The position numbers were made by a program, and so were the translations under genes. A stretch of DNA of 64,000 bases from Rhodococcus yunnanensis NBRC 103083 (lineage in GTDB: Bacteria > Actinomycetota > Actinomycetes > Mycobacteriales > Mycobacteriaceae): assembly GCF_001895005.1 (NCBI RefSeq), contig NZ_BCXH01000005.1, positions 302,874 to 366,873 on the forward strand, read 5' to 3'. The notes under the pieces are model-generated. The model saw only the letters and a list, made by a program, of their open reading frames with translations, was not told where the DNA came from and ran no database searches. Below are positions 8,194-16,137 of this stretch, one piece after another; positions within the stretch are counted from its first letter, which is position 1, and each line of letters begins with the position of its first letter.

Positions 8194-9345
8194 CTACGGA
8201 GTTACGGTCACAGACTCGGAGGTGCCGCCGCTGCCGTCGTCGCTGCCGTCGCCGCTGCCGTCGTCGCTGCCGGCGTCGTCACTGCTGCCGTCGTCGCCGC
8301 CGCCTGTGCCGTCGTCGTCCCCTGGTGGTTTCGGGGAGGGGCCGGGTACCTGCGGTGAGCTGTCCGTCGGGTCGGGGGTGCTGGTATCGGGCTCCGACAG
8401 GTCCCCGGCCGGTCTCGTCGCGGGTAGCTCGTCGGTGGTGTCCGTCTCGCCGGTTCTCGTTGTCGGTGGTGCCTCGCTCGTCGCGGAGGGGGACTCCATC
8501 GGTGTAGCGACGACGACGGATTGCTGCGGCTCGGCGATCGGCACCACCGTCGGGAACGGGATCTGCACGCTCGGTGTCGATGGCGTCGTGGTCGGGGCGG
8601 CCAGGTCGACACTGTCGATGGTGGGGATCGTGGTCGTGTCGGTGCTCCGCAACATCAACGCCGTCACCCCGGCGCCGAGCGTGAGCAGAGCGGCGAATCC
8701 GGCGGCGACGAGTATCGGTGTCCGCGACGACGAGCGCGGCGTCGACGCCAGCGGAATCACCTCGGTCACCGCGTCGACGGGGTAGTGGCCCGCCATCGCG
8801 GCGGCTCCGCGGGCGGCGGCAATTCCCGAATCGGCGCCCGCCCAGGTTGCGAGTGTGGTCTCGGACCACACCTGCAGCGCTTCGGCTTCCGCGACCAACG
8901 CGACATGACCGAGGCCGTGATGGTTCATCGATTCACGGACAGCCGCGACTTGCTCCGCTGTCCATCGCGACGGGTAGGTGGCGGCAGCGGCCAACGCGTC
9001 GTAGCTGTTCCCGGTGGAGGTGGCGACCTCGCTCAGCAGACACAGCAACGTCATCGCGGTCAGATCGGCGGCGCTGTACCCGACATCGGGCTCGTTGCCG
9101 ACGTCGCCGAGGAAGTCGGTGAACTCGGCCGCGTTCCGGTCGTCGGTGCCCCCGAGAGATGCAGATCCGTCGGCATGAACGAACAGAACGGTGGCATGCA
9201 GCGACGCGACGTGCAGCGACGGGTTCGAGCGCAGTGGGTGTGACACGGCCGCGATGGATCGATCGTCGTCGACGTACAGTCCTACGTCGGGGAGAGCGCT
9301 ATCCGCGGCAGAGGTCCGCTCGGGCTGGGCGTACCGGTTGAACAT
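8194..9345 (-). CDS. Membrane protein with degenerate Hsp70/actin-like N-terminal region and acidic exported tail
   Basis: 383 residues. I chose the start at 9345 because GAGGAAAG lies just upstream; an in-frame start further up would add 17 residues. The N-terminal ~190 residues show short similarity to the ATPase region of the Hsp70-like protein encoded at 11517-13271 (compare TYPSRWTAEQVAAVRES with THPDRWSSYTTDVLRD), but the phosphate-binding loops are not evident, so it may be a pseudo-ATPase. One membrane helix lies near residues 208-231. The C-terminal ~150 residues are Pro/Thr/Ser-rich and end in an Asp/Gly/Ser-rich acidic tail, presumably outside the cell. It is the third gene of a minus-strand run with the LuxR-type and Hsp70-like genes. 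Function unknown. Confidence 0.7.
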   Translation of the reverse strand: MFNRYAQPERTSAADSALPDVGLYVDDDRSIAAVSHPLRSNPSLHVASLHATVLFVHADGSASLGGTDDRNAAEFTDFLGDVGNEPDVGYSAADLTAMTLLCLLSEVATSTGNSYDALAAAATYPSRWTAEQVAAVRESMNHHGLGHVALVAEAEALQVWSETTLATWAGADSGIAAARGAAAMAGHYPVDAVTEVIPLASTPRSSSRTPILVAAGFAALLTLGAGVTALMLRSTDTTTIPTIDSVDLAAPTTTPSTPSVQIPFPTVVPIAEPQQSVVVATPMESPSATSEAPPTTRTGETDTTDELPATRPAGDLSEPDTSTPDPTDSSPQVPGPSPKPPGDDDGTGGGDDGSSDDAGSDDGSGDGSDDGSGGTSESVTVTP

Positions 9346-9428
9346 GTGTTGCTTTCCTCGTGATCTGACCCGGGCGAACCGGACGGCGCACCTCACTGCC
9401 TGTGATGTCGCCCGAGACGGGGCGGAAG

Positions 9429-11513
9429 TTACACCTCGGCCGAGGTTGCTCCGTATCCCATCGCCCGAAGCATCGACAGCAGTTCCGAACGCGAGCCCGC
9501 ACCGATGCGGCGTCGTATACGAGCAACGTGATGCTCGACGGTTTTCGCGGAGATGTACAGCCTGGCGCCTGCCTCGCGGTAGGTGACGCCGAGTACGAGC
9601 AGTTCTGCGACCTCGGACTCACGCGCACTCAGTGAACCCTTGACGTCCTCGGTCGCGGTGGACGGAACCGGGACCGGCCCCCGCAGCGAGCGTGCGATCT
9701 GCAGCAATGCGGTGGCGGCCTTGGTGTCGGCGACGCGGAGGGCGGCTTCGCTGGCGAGGCGGGCTCCGTCCCACGAAAGGCCGAAACGCGCCAGCGACCG
9801 GGCGGCCGACTCGACATCGGCGACGTCAGGGTTGCCCTGCAGGACAGCAAGCCATGCGCGGCCTGCTCCGGCGAGTGCTGCGCTGTAGCGGTTGGTCTCG
9901 GCGGCGACGGCGAGCGCTCGGGCGTGGGGTACCAGATCGGGTGGCCGCTCGGCCAGAATTGCGGCCTGTACGCCGTACCAGTGCAGCGCGGACGCCCAGG
10001 CGTGCGGTTCGTTCAGCGCGTCGACGACCGAGTTCGCCTGTGCCAGCAGGTGTGACATCCGCTCGGGTGCACCGACACGGACTGCGGCCAGCCACAGCTC
10101 ACCCACCGGCAGGAACGACAGGAGGTCGACCGAATACGTGTCGATGACGTAGTGGGCGTCGTCCCATGCTTTGAGCAACGATCCGGCGTCGCCGGTGCGG
10201 CGTGCAAGTCCGACTCGGAGAGCGTGCAGGAACAGCTGATTTCGAATGTGCGACGCCGGAACACGAATGGATTCGAGCGCCGAGGTCGCGGCGGCGACAT
10301 CGCCGGCGAGCATCGTTGTCCAGACCTGCAGTAGTGCGATGCGGATGGAGGCCGGGTGTCGAGGTGGGAGCGCCGCCGATGCCTGCGCCGCGATCGATTC
10401 GGCTCTGGCCAGGTCGCCGTTGTGCAGTGCGAAGAGCATGGCGACAGCGGCAGGGTCTTCCGGAGACACCCGTCCGATGGTGTTGCCGGACAGTACAACC
10501 GAACGCATGAGCGAATTGGTCGCTGCCGCTGGATCCGGCGAGATCGACTGGCTCAGTCCCGTCGCCATCAACGCCGCTGCTGCGCTGGCGGACGTGGGCG
10601 GCGCCGCAGACGACGCCGTGGGCGCCTCGATGGGAGCCACACCGGCGACGATCGACACTGTTCGAGCGAGGTCGGCATCGGCTCCGGCTCGGTCGCGGCC
10701 CAGCCATTCGTAGAGTTGGTGTCCGCGGCTGCTCATTCCGCGTTCGGCCGCGATGGCCGCGGATACCCTTACTGCTCTGCGTAGTTCGCCGAGATCGACT
10801 CGATCCGACTGTTCCAGTACGGTGTCGCAGAATTGTTCTGCGACATCGAGATCGCCGCGGGTGACCGACGCCTCGGCCCGGCGCGCAGCCACATGCAACG
10901 CGTCACCCCCGGCGTCGACGGCGAGCGAGTACAGCGAGGCGGCGGTATCGGGATCGGCGGCGTCACCGGCAGCCGTCAGGAAATCCGCGAGCTGTGGATT
11001 CGTAACGCCGTTGCGTGCCAACGCCGTTGCGGTCGCCGTATCGAGAGTGTCGGTTCCGAGGCGGAACTCGAGCAATCGGGTCAGGATCGTCCCTAACCGT
11101 CTCGATCCGAGCGCTTCTCGCAGCGCGAGTTCGAATCCGGGGAGCGGTGCAGCGGAGAGCAGGCCGGATTCCAACCCCGCATCGATGGCGGCGGCCGAGT
11201 CGGATGCATCGGTGAGATCGTTCAGAACCTCGATGTCGCGTCCGACACCGAAATGTGCGAGCGCCAGGACGTCCTGTTCCGCCGAACTCATCGAGCGGAG
11301 CCGGGCAGTCTGATGCGTCCGGACCGCGTCGGTGACGATCCGCGTGACGGACTCGTCCGAATCAGCCCGTCGCGCAGCGTCGATGGCAAGCTCGACCGTG
11401 CAGCTACAACCACCGGTAAGCGTAGCGATCGTCCCGGCGAGAGCTACGGAGATCGGGCGGCCACGGTCGACGGCAACACCTGCGATGTCTGCCTTCGTCA
11501 GCGCGGAAACCAC
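9429..11513 (-). CDS. LuxR-family regulator, IniR-like (Rv0339c position), lacking the N-terminal ATPase half
   Basis: 694 residues, GTG start. The C-terminus (about 628-690) is a LuxR/NarL helix-turn-helix: SARESEVAELL ... SAKTVEHHVARIRRRIG. The middle is a long helical, TPR-like region. The first ~40 residues (RPISVALAGTIATLTGG...) resemble the end of the STAND ATPase module of large LAL/MalT-like regulators, but no Walker A or B motif precedes it. In mycobacteria IniR, at this position next to iniBAC, is a MalT-like signal-transduction ATPase that activates iniBAC. Here the gene starts three bases after the stop of the Hsp70-like gene, so the two are probably translationally coupled. Control of iniBAC is inferred from position. 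Confidence 0.75.
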   Translation of the reverse strand: MVSALTKADIAGVAVDRGRPISVALAGTIATLTGGCSCTVELAIDAARRADSDESVTRIVTDAVRTHQTARLRSMSSAEQDVLALAHFGVGRDIEVLNDLTDASDSAAAIDAGLESGLLSAAPLPGFELALREALGSRRLGTILTRLLEFRLGTDTLDTATATALARNGVTNPQLADFLTAAGDAADPDTAASLYSLAVDAGGDALHVAARRAEASVTRGDLDVAEQFCDTVLEQSDRVDLGELRRAVRVSAAIAAERGMSSRGHQLYEWLGRDRAGADADLARTVSIVAGVAPIEAPTASSAAPPTSASAAAALMATGLSQSISPDPAAATNSLMRSVVLSGNTIGRVSPEDPAAVAMLFALHNGDLARAESIAAQASAALPPRHPASIRIALLQVWTTMLAGDVAAATSALESIRVPASHIRNQLFLHALRVGLARRTGDAGSLLKAWDDAHYVIDTYSVDLLSFLPVGELWLAAVRVGAPERMSHLLAQANSVVDALNEPHAWASALHWYGVQAAILAERPPDLVPHARALAVAAETNRYSAALAGAGRAWLAVLQGNPDVADVESAARSLARFGLSWDGARLASEAALRVADTKAATALLQIARSLRGPVPVPSTATEDVKGSLSARESEVAELLVLGVTYREAGARLYISAKTVEHHVARIRRRIGAGSRSELLSMLRAMGYGATSAEV

Positions 11514-11516
11514 GTG

Positions 11517-13271
11517 TCAGTTTCCGAGGAGTGGCCCGGTGATGCCACCGACCACGTTGCCCAGGCCCCCGACCACACCGCCTGCGACGCCGCCGACACC
11601 CGTTCCCAGATCGTCGACCGCGCCGCCGACGCCGGTACCGACATCGCCGAGAGTCGGACCGTTGTACGCCGGCGGGGTGTAGGTCGGTGGGGTATAGGTG
11701 GGAGCGCTCGGCGCGGGGGCATTCGGGGCCGGTGCGACGACGACCGGTGCTGCGGCTGCGGGCGCACCTGCGGCAGGGACTCCAGGGGCGGGAACTGCCG
11801 GATCCGCGACGATCGTTCCGTCGGAGGCGATGACGGTGCCTGCCGCAGGGACAAGGGTGCCGTCGGCCGCCACGGTCGGAGCGGGAAGACCGTTCGAGGT
11901 GGTGGCCGTGGAGTCGGCGTCGGCGACGGTTTCCGCGGTCGGACCCGGCGTCGCCGACGCGGTAGTGCCTGCGGTGTTCTCGGATACCGCGGGGGTCGGC
12001 TCGTCCTTCGAGGTCAGGGCCGTGCCGACGGACAATCCGCCGCCGGCGATGATGGCAAGTGCCGCAACGGAAGCGACGACGATCCCGGCGCGTTTGCGTC
12101 CGGACATCGTGGTGGGCTCCGCGGCGGACGAGACCGGCGCGGGACGGGGCGCGGGACGAGTGACCGCAACAGCCGCCGCGACGGGAACATCGGCAACCGT
12201 CGTGGCGGCGATCTCGTTTCCGAGCAGCGCCGCGCCGACAGCGGGAATGCGATCGGGATGAGGACCGGTGATCACCGGTACCCGCAGCTCCGAGGACACC
12301 AATTCGGCGACGAGAGGGATGCCTGCACTTCCGCCGATGAGTAGAACCTGGGTCACGTCGGAGACGTCGAGGCCTGCCGTGTGCAGCGTTTCGCGTACGA
12401 GCTCGATGGAACCGAGTATCGGTTGCCGCAGGAGGTCCTCGACCTCGTCGCGAACCAGCCTTGTCTCCGAACGCATTCCGGGTAGCTCGATGCTGAGCGT
12501 CGTCGCGGTCTCGTAGGAGAGCTTCTCCTTGGCCTCACCGCATCGGGCGCGCAGTTCGACGAGTGCCCCGACGGTGTCGGGGTCGAACGGATCGAACTCG
12601 AACGACTGACTGCTCGATACCGTCTCGAGAACGTGCTGGGTGATCAGATGATCGAACTGGGCGCCGCCCAGATCCTCCGAGTGGACTCCCGGACCGATGG
12701 ATGCTTGTTGCCGGCCGGTTCGCATCAGCGTGATGTCCAGCGATGTAGCACCGAGGTCGTAGATCACGGTCAGTCCGTCGCTCGACGCACCCCGCGACGC
12801 TTCGAGCCACCGCATGGAGGCTGCCGAGTCCGGCACGAGCGTCACATCGGGAACGCCTGCCCGCTCCAACGCGTCGCGCAGTACGTCCGTCGTGTACGAG
12901 GACCAGCGATCGGGATGAGTGATGACCACGGCCGGGTCGCAGTCCTCGCCTGCGCACACCTCGGCGACCAGTGCGCGGGTCGCGGTCGCGAAGAGATCCT
13001 CGGCCTGATGGGAACGGCCCTCCTCGTCGATCAGCGGGACCGGGTCGCCGACGCGATCGGCGAAGCCGCTCAGTAGGTGACGTCCGGCGCGGTCCCACAG
13101 ATCAGCCAGGCTCGGCGCGGCACCGGGTCGCAGATCGAGGGCCGACCTCTTGGTGACGGTGCGCATCGCCTCGTCGGTCGAGTAGTCGCGGGGGGCGTAA
13201 GGATCGTGCGAAGTATCGAGGGCCGCCACCGAAGCGACCGTGCCGATCCGAATGCCGAGCCCTGCGCTCAT
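11517..13271 (-). CDS. Membrane-anchored Hsp70-like protein with glycine-rich exported tail
   Basis: 584 residues from the ATG at 13271, chosen because GGAG lies six bases upstream; an earlier in-frame start at 13334 is possible. Residues ~1-340 are an Hsp70/actin-type ATPase domain (MSAGLGIRIGTVAS, VIYDLGATSLDITL near 165, LLIGGSAGIPLVAELV near 308). There is no DnaK substrate-binding domain. A single membrane helix (about 393-417) is followed by a Pro/Ala/Thr-rich region with PTYTPP repeats and a Gly/Val-rich end that resembles the composition of IniB. The ATPase would be cytoplasmic and the tail outside. It is the first gene of a minus-strand operon and is divergent from iniBAC. Function unknown; chaperone or signalling ATPase of the envelope are both possible. 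Confidence 0.8.
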   Translation of the reverse strand: MSAGLGIRIGTVASVAALDTSHDPYAPRDYSTDEAMRTVTKRSALDLRPGAAPSLADLWDRAGRHLLSGFADRVGDPVPLIDEEGRSHQAEDLFATATRALVAEVCAGEDCDPAVVITHPDRWSSYTTDVLRDALERAGVPDVTLVPDSAASMRWLEASRGASSDGLTVIYDLGATSLDITLMRTGRQQASIGPGVHSEDLGGAQFDHLITQHVLETVSSSQSFEFDPFDPDTVGALVELRARCGEAKEKLSYETATTLSIELPGMRSETRLVRDEVEDLLRQPILGSIELVRETLHTAGLDVSDVTQVLLIGGSAGIPLVAELVSSELRVPVITGPHPDRIPAVGAALLGNEIAATTVADVPVAAAVAVTRPAPRPAPVSSAAEPTTMSGRKRAGIVVASVAALAIIAGGGLSVGTALTSKDEPTPAVSENTAGTTASATPGPTAETVADADSTATTSNGLPAPTVAADGTLVPAAGTVIASDGTIVADPAVPAPGVPAAGAPAAAAPVVVAPAPNAPAPSAPTYTPPTYTPPAYNGPTLGDVGTGVGGAVDDLGTGVGGVAGGVVGGLGNVVGGITGPLLGN

Positions 13272-13383
13272 CGTCATCTCCGACTTCGTAGTGGTGCCAG
13301 CGCCTGACGACGCTGTGGTTGATGTCGGAAGCATGGCAGTTTTCGTTACGTCTCACAGCAGGTCGCAGAAGGTTCGCGGGCAA

Positions 13384-13485
13384 ATCCCCTATCGCCCTTA
13401 TATCCCCTAGTGCCTCACCCCTGGGATACCCGAATCGAATAGGGGGATGGAACCCGTTGGGCAGACAGGAATCGACCCATAGCTT
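13384..13485 (+). promoter_or_regulatory. Regulatory region between the Hsp70-like gene and iniB
   Basis: Three copies of an ATCCCCTA-type motif occur in the divergent gap: direct at 13384-13392 and 13402-13409 (18 bases apart), and inverted at 13439-13448 (ATAGGGGGAT). TATCCC/GGGATA arms at 13401 and 13423 also form a dyad. Downstream, TTGGGC (13457-13462) and TAGCTT (13480-13485) with a 17-base spacer could be the iniB promoter. These are candidates for binding by the linked LuxR-type regulator, by position only. Confidence 0.4.
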
Positions 13486-13527
13486 TGTGATCAACCACGA
13501 ACTACTGACTACCGAAGGAGCCACGCC

Positions 13528-16023
13528 ATGGCCACCAACGCAGTTCTCGACTTCATCCTCAGTCTTCTTCGCAACGACGAAGCAGCAGCCGCGTACTGCG
13601 CCAACCCCGAAGCCGCACTGGCCGCCGCCGGGCTCGGCGACGTGTGCCACGCAGACATCGTCGCGGTTGCCCCGCTCGTGTCCGAGTCCGGATTGTTCGC
13701 CGGCGCCGGATCACAGCTCTCCGCGATCCTCGGTGCAGGAGCCGGTGCCGCGGGCAGCATCGAAGGCGGGCTTGCCGGGGGCGCGGGAATCGGTGGCGGA
13801 CTGTCGACCGGACTCGGGCTGACGGCAGGCGCGGTCGTCGGAGGCGGGCTTGCAGGCGGCGGAATCATCGGTGGCGGCATCGGCGGCGGATTCGGCGGTG
13901 ACCTCGACCTGGCAAGCGACATCGCAGTCTCGATCGGCGCAGCCCTGAGCGCGGCCCTCGCCGCGGGTGGACAGATCGGCGTGGAACTCGGAGCCGCATT
14001 CGGTGCTGCACTCGACGCTGTCATCGGCGCCGGTGGATCCATCGACCTCGGCGGCGCGGCAGATCTCGGCGGAGCACTCACCGGTCTCATCGGCGGTGGG
14101 CTCGACCTCGGCGGCGACGTCACGGCAGGACTGACCGGCGCGCTCGACGCGGCACTCGGGGCAGTCGGCGGAATCGACCTCGGCGCCCTTGCCGGTGTCG
14201 ACGGAGCGCTCAGCGGCGCCCTCGGTGCAGCATTCGGTGTCGGCGGAACGATCGGCGCTGACCTCGGTGCAGCTCTCGGAAACGTGTTCGACGCGGTGAT
14301 CGGCGCAGGTGGAATCGACTTGACCGGCGATCTCGGCGCGGCCCTGACCGCTGCGATCGGTGCGGGCGGCGGACTTGCAGGCGGACTGGGCGGCGGACTG
14401 GAGAGCGTCTTCGCACTGCAGACCGGTCTGTCGGCAGCACTCGGATCCTCGCTCGGAGCAGTTCTCGACGCCGGTGCACTCGCCGACCTGGATCTCGGCG
14501 GACTCGTCGGCGCCGACCTCGGTGCGATCATCGGCGGAACCCTCGGAACGGCACTCGATCTCGACGGCGGCGTCATCGCCGACCTGACCGGATCCCTCGG
14601 AACCGCCATCGACGGTGCGCTCGCCGGTGGACTCGGCGCCACTGCCAACCTCGAAGGACTACTCGGCGGAGCATTCGGTGTCGGCGGAGCAGCCGGAGCC
14701 GGACTCGGGGCTGTCCTCGACACCGTCATCGACACCACCGGCGCCCTCGATCTCGGCGCAGCTCTCGGTGGAGGCGCCGCACTCGGCGGTGCACTGACCG
14801 GCGCACTCGACGCTGCCCTCGGCGCAGCAGGTGACCTGGCAGGCGGCGTCGACCTCGACATCGCGTCGGGCCTCGGCGGCGCTCTGGAAGGCGTGTTCGC
14901 AGCCGAAGGTGGCCTCGCGTCGACCATCGGATCCTCGCTCGGTGCAGTACTCGACGCAGGCGCACTCACCGATCTCGACCTCACCGGAGTGACCGGTGTG
15001 GATCTCGGTGGGATCGTCTCCGGCGCCCTCGGCACCGCACTCGACCTCGACACCAGCGCCGTCGGCAGCCTCACCGCGGCTCTCGGCACCGCAATCGACG
15101 CCTCGGTCGGCGTCGACATCTCGGCCGCGACCAATCTCGAAGGTGTACTCGGCGCGGCATTCGGTGTCGGTGGCGAAGCAGGCGCGGGCCTCGGCGCAGC
15201 ACTCGACACCGTCCTCGACACCAGCGGTGCCCTCGACCTCGGCGCGGCCCTCGGCGGCGGCGCCGAACTGGGCGGCGCACTCACCGGCGCACTCGATGCG
15301 GCAGCAGGCGCTGCCGGTGGCGTCGCAGGTGCCGGTGACCTCGTCGGTGCCGGTGACCTCGGCCTCGGCGCAGTCGGTGGCCTGGGCGGCGGTCTCACAG
15401 CAGGACTCGGCGGCGTCGCAGGGATCGGCGGCGGGCTGGCCGGAGCGGTCGACGGAGCGGTCGACGGAGCGGTCGACGGAACTGTGGCCGGAGCTGTCGG
15501 CGCAGGGGTCGACGCGGCGGCCTCCGCCGGCGCGGACCTTGCCGGTTCGGTTCAGGGTGCGGCTGATCTCGGTGCCGGTCTGGGAGCCGGCCTCGGCGCA
15601 GGGCTCGGAGCAGGACTCGACTCGGGTATCGACGCAGGTGCCTCGGCTGGTGCCGACGTCGCGGGTCAGGTTGCCGGTGGCCTCGACGCTGGCCTTGATG
15701 CGGGTGCCTCGGCCGGTGCCGACGTCGCGGGTCAGGTTGCCGGTGGCTTGGCCGGTGGCGCAGATGCTGTCGGCGGCATCACGAGCGGACTCGGCGGATT
15801 CGCCGACGCGGCAGGCAACGCATCCGGCTCGCTCGCAGGATCGTTCGACGGATCCGCGTCGAGCAGCGCATGGTCTTCGGTGGACTCGGACGTCTTCGGC
15901 AGTGCACATGCCGATTCCGCGCTCGAGTCCGAGAGCAGCCTGCACGGCGACGTCGACAGCACGGCGCATTCGATCGCGGACATCACGACGGTCGATCACC
16001 ACACCGACCTGCTGAACCCGTGA
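13528..16023 (+). CDS. iniB: IniB-like protein with Gly/Ala/Asp/Leu-rich repeats
   Basis: 831 residues. The first ~60 residues form the IniB N-terminal region (VLDFILSLLRNDEAAAAYCANPEAAL style), which carries most of the charged and aromatic residues. The rest is a very long low-complexity region built of GAxLGxALDA-like units, with a triple VDGA and a duplicated block ending VAGQVAGG. The last ~90 residues become Ser/Asp/His-rich. Mycobacterial IniB is a smaller Gly/Ala-rich, probably envelope-associated protein induced by cell-wall inhibitors. This one is much longer. No signal peptide is visible. A good ribosome site (GAAGGAG) precedes the ATG. It heads the iniBAC operon. Confidence 0.8.
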   Translation: MATNAVLDFILSLLRNDEAAAAYCANPEAALAAAGLGDVCHADIVAVAPLVSESGLFAGAGSQLSAILGAGAGAAGSIEGGLAGGAGIGGGLSTGLGLTAGAVVGGGLAGGGIIGGGIGGGFGGDLDLASDIAVSIGAALSAALAAGGQIGVELGAAFGAALDAVIGAGGSIDLGGAADLGGALTGLIGGGLDLGGDVTAGLTGALDAALGAVGGIDLGALAGVDGALSGALGAAFGVGGTIGADLGAALGNVFDAVIGAGGIDLTGDLGAALTAAIGAGGGLAGGLGGGLESVFALQTGLSAALGSSLGAVLDAGALADLDLGGLVGADLGAIIGGTLGTALDLDGGVIADLTGSLGTAIDGALAGGLGATANLEGLLGGAFGVGGAAGAGLGAVLDTVIDTTGALDLGAALGGGAALGGALTGALDAALGAAGDLAGGVDLDIASGLGGALEGVFAAEGGLASTIGSSLGAVLDAGALTDLDLTGVTGVDLGGIVSGALGTALDLDTSAVGSLTAALGTAIDASVGVDISAATNLEGVLGAAFGVGGEAGAGLGAALDTVLDTSGALDLGAALGGGAELGGALTGALDAAAGAAGGVAGAGDLVGAGDLGLGAVGGLGGGLTAGLGGVAGIGGGLAGAVDGAVDGAVDGTVAGAVGAGVDAAASAGADLAGSVQGAADLGAGLGAGLGAGLGAGLDSGIDAGASAGADVAGQVAGGLDAGLDAGASAGADVAGQVAGGLAGGADAVGGITSGLGGFADAAGNASGSLAGSFDGSASSSAWSSVDSDVFGSAHADSALESESSLHGDVDSTAHSIADITTVDHHTDLLNP

Positions 16024-16038
16024 TCTTCGAGTGACGAA

Positions 16039-16085
16039 GACGAAGAGGCTCTGCGCGGGTTCGATGCGCGCAGGGCCTCTTCGTC
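16039..16085 (+). terminator. Hairpin between iniB and iniA
   Basis: A nearly complete inverted repeat (GACGAAGAGGCTCTGCGCG with its complement, one bulge) lies just after the iniB stop and 50 bases before iniA. There is no U-tract. It may cause partial termination or protect the 3' end, so that iniB is made in excess of iniA/iniC. Confidence 0.6.
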
Positions 16086-16137
16086 GTTAGAGTTCATAAC
16101 GGTTGTCGTCCCTCGAACGTGTATCCGAAAGAAGGCT

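Noticed and set aside
14659..16002. Long minus-strand frame opposite iniB
   Set aside because: Arises from the biased Gly/Ala codon repeats of iniB; composition is Arg/Cys/Glu-rich noise.
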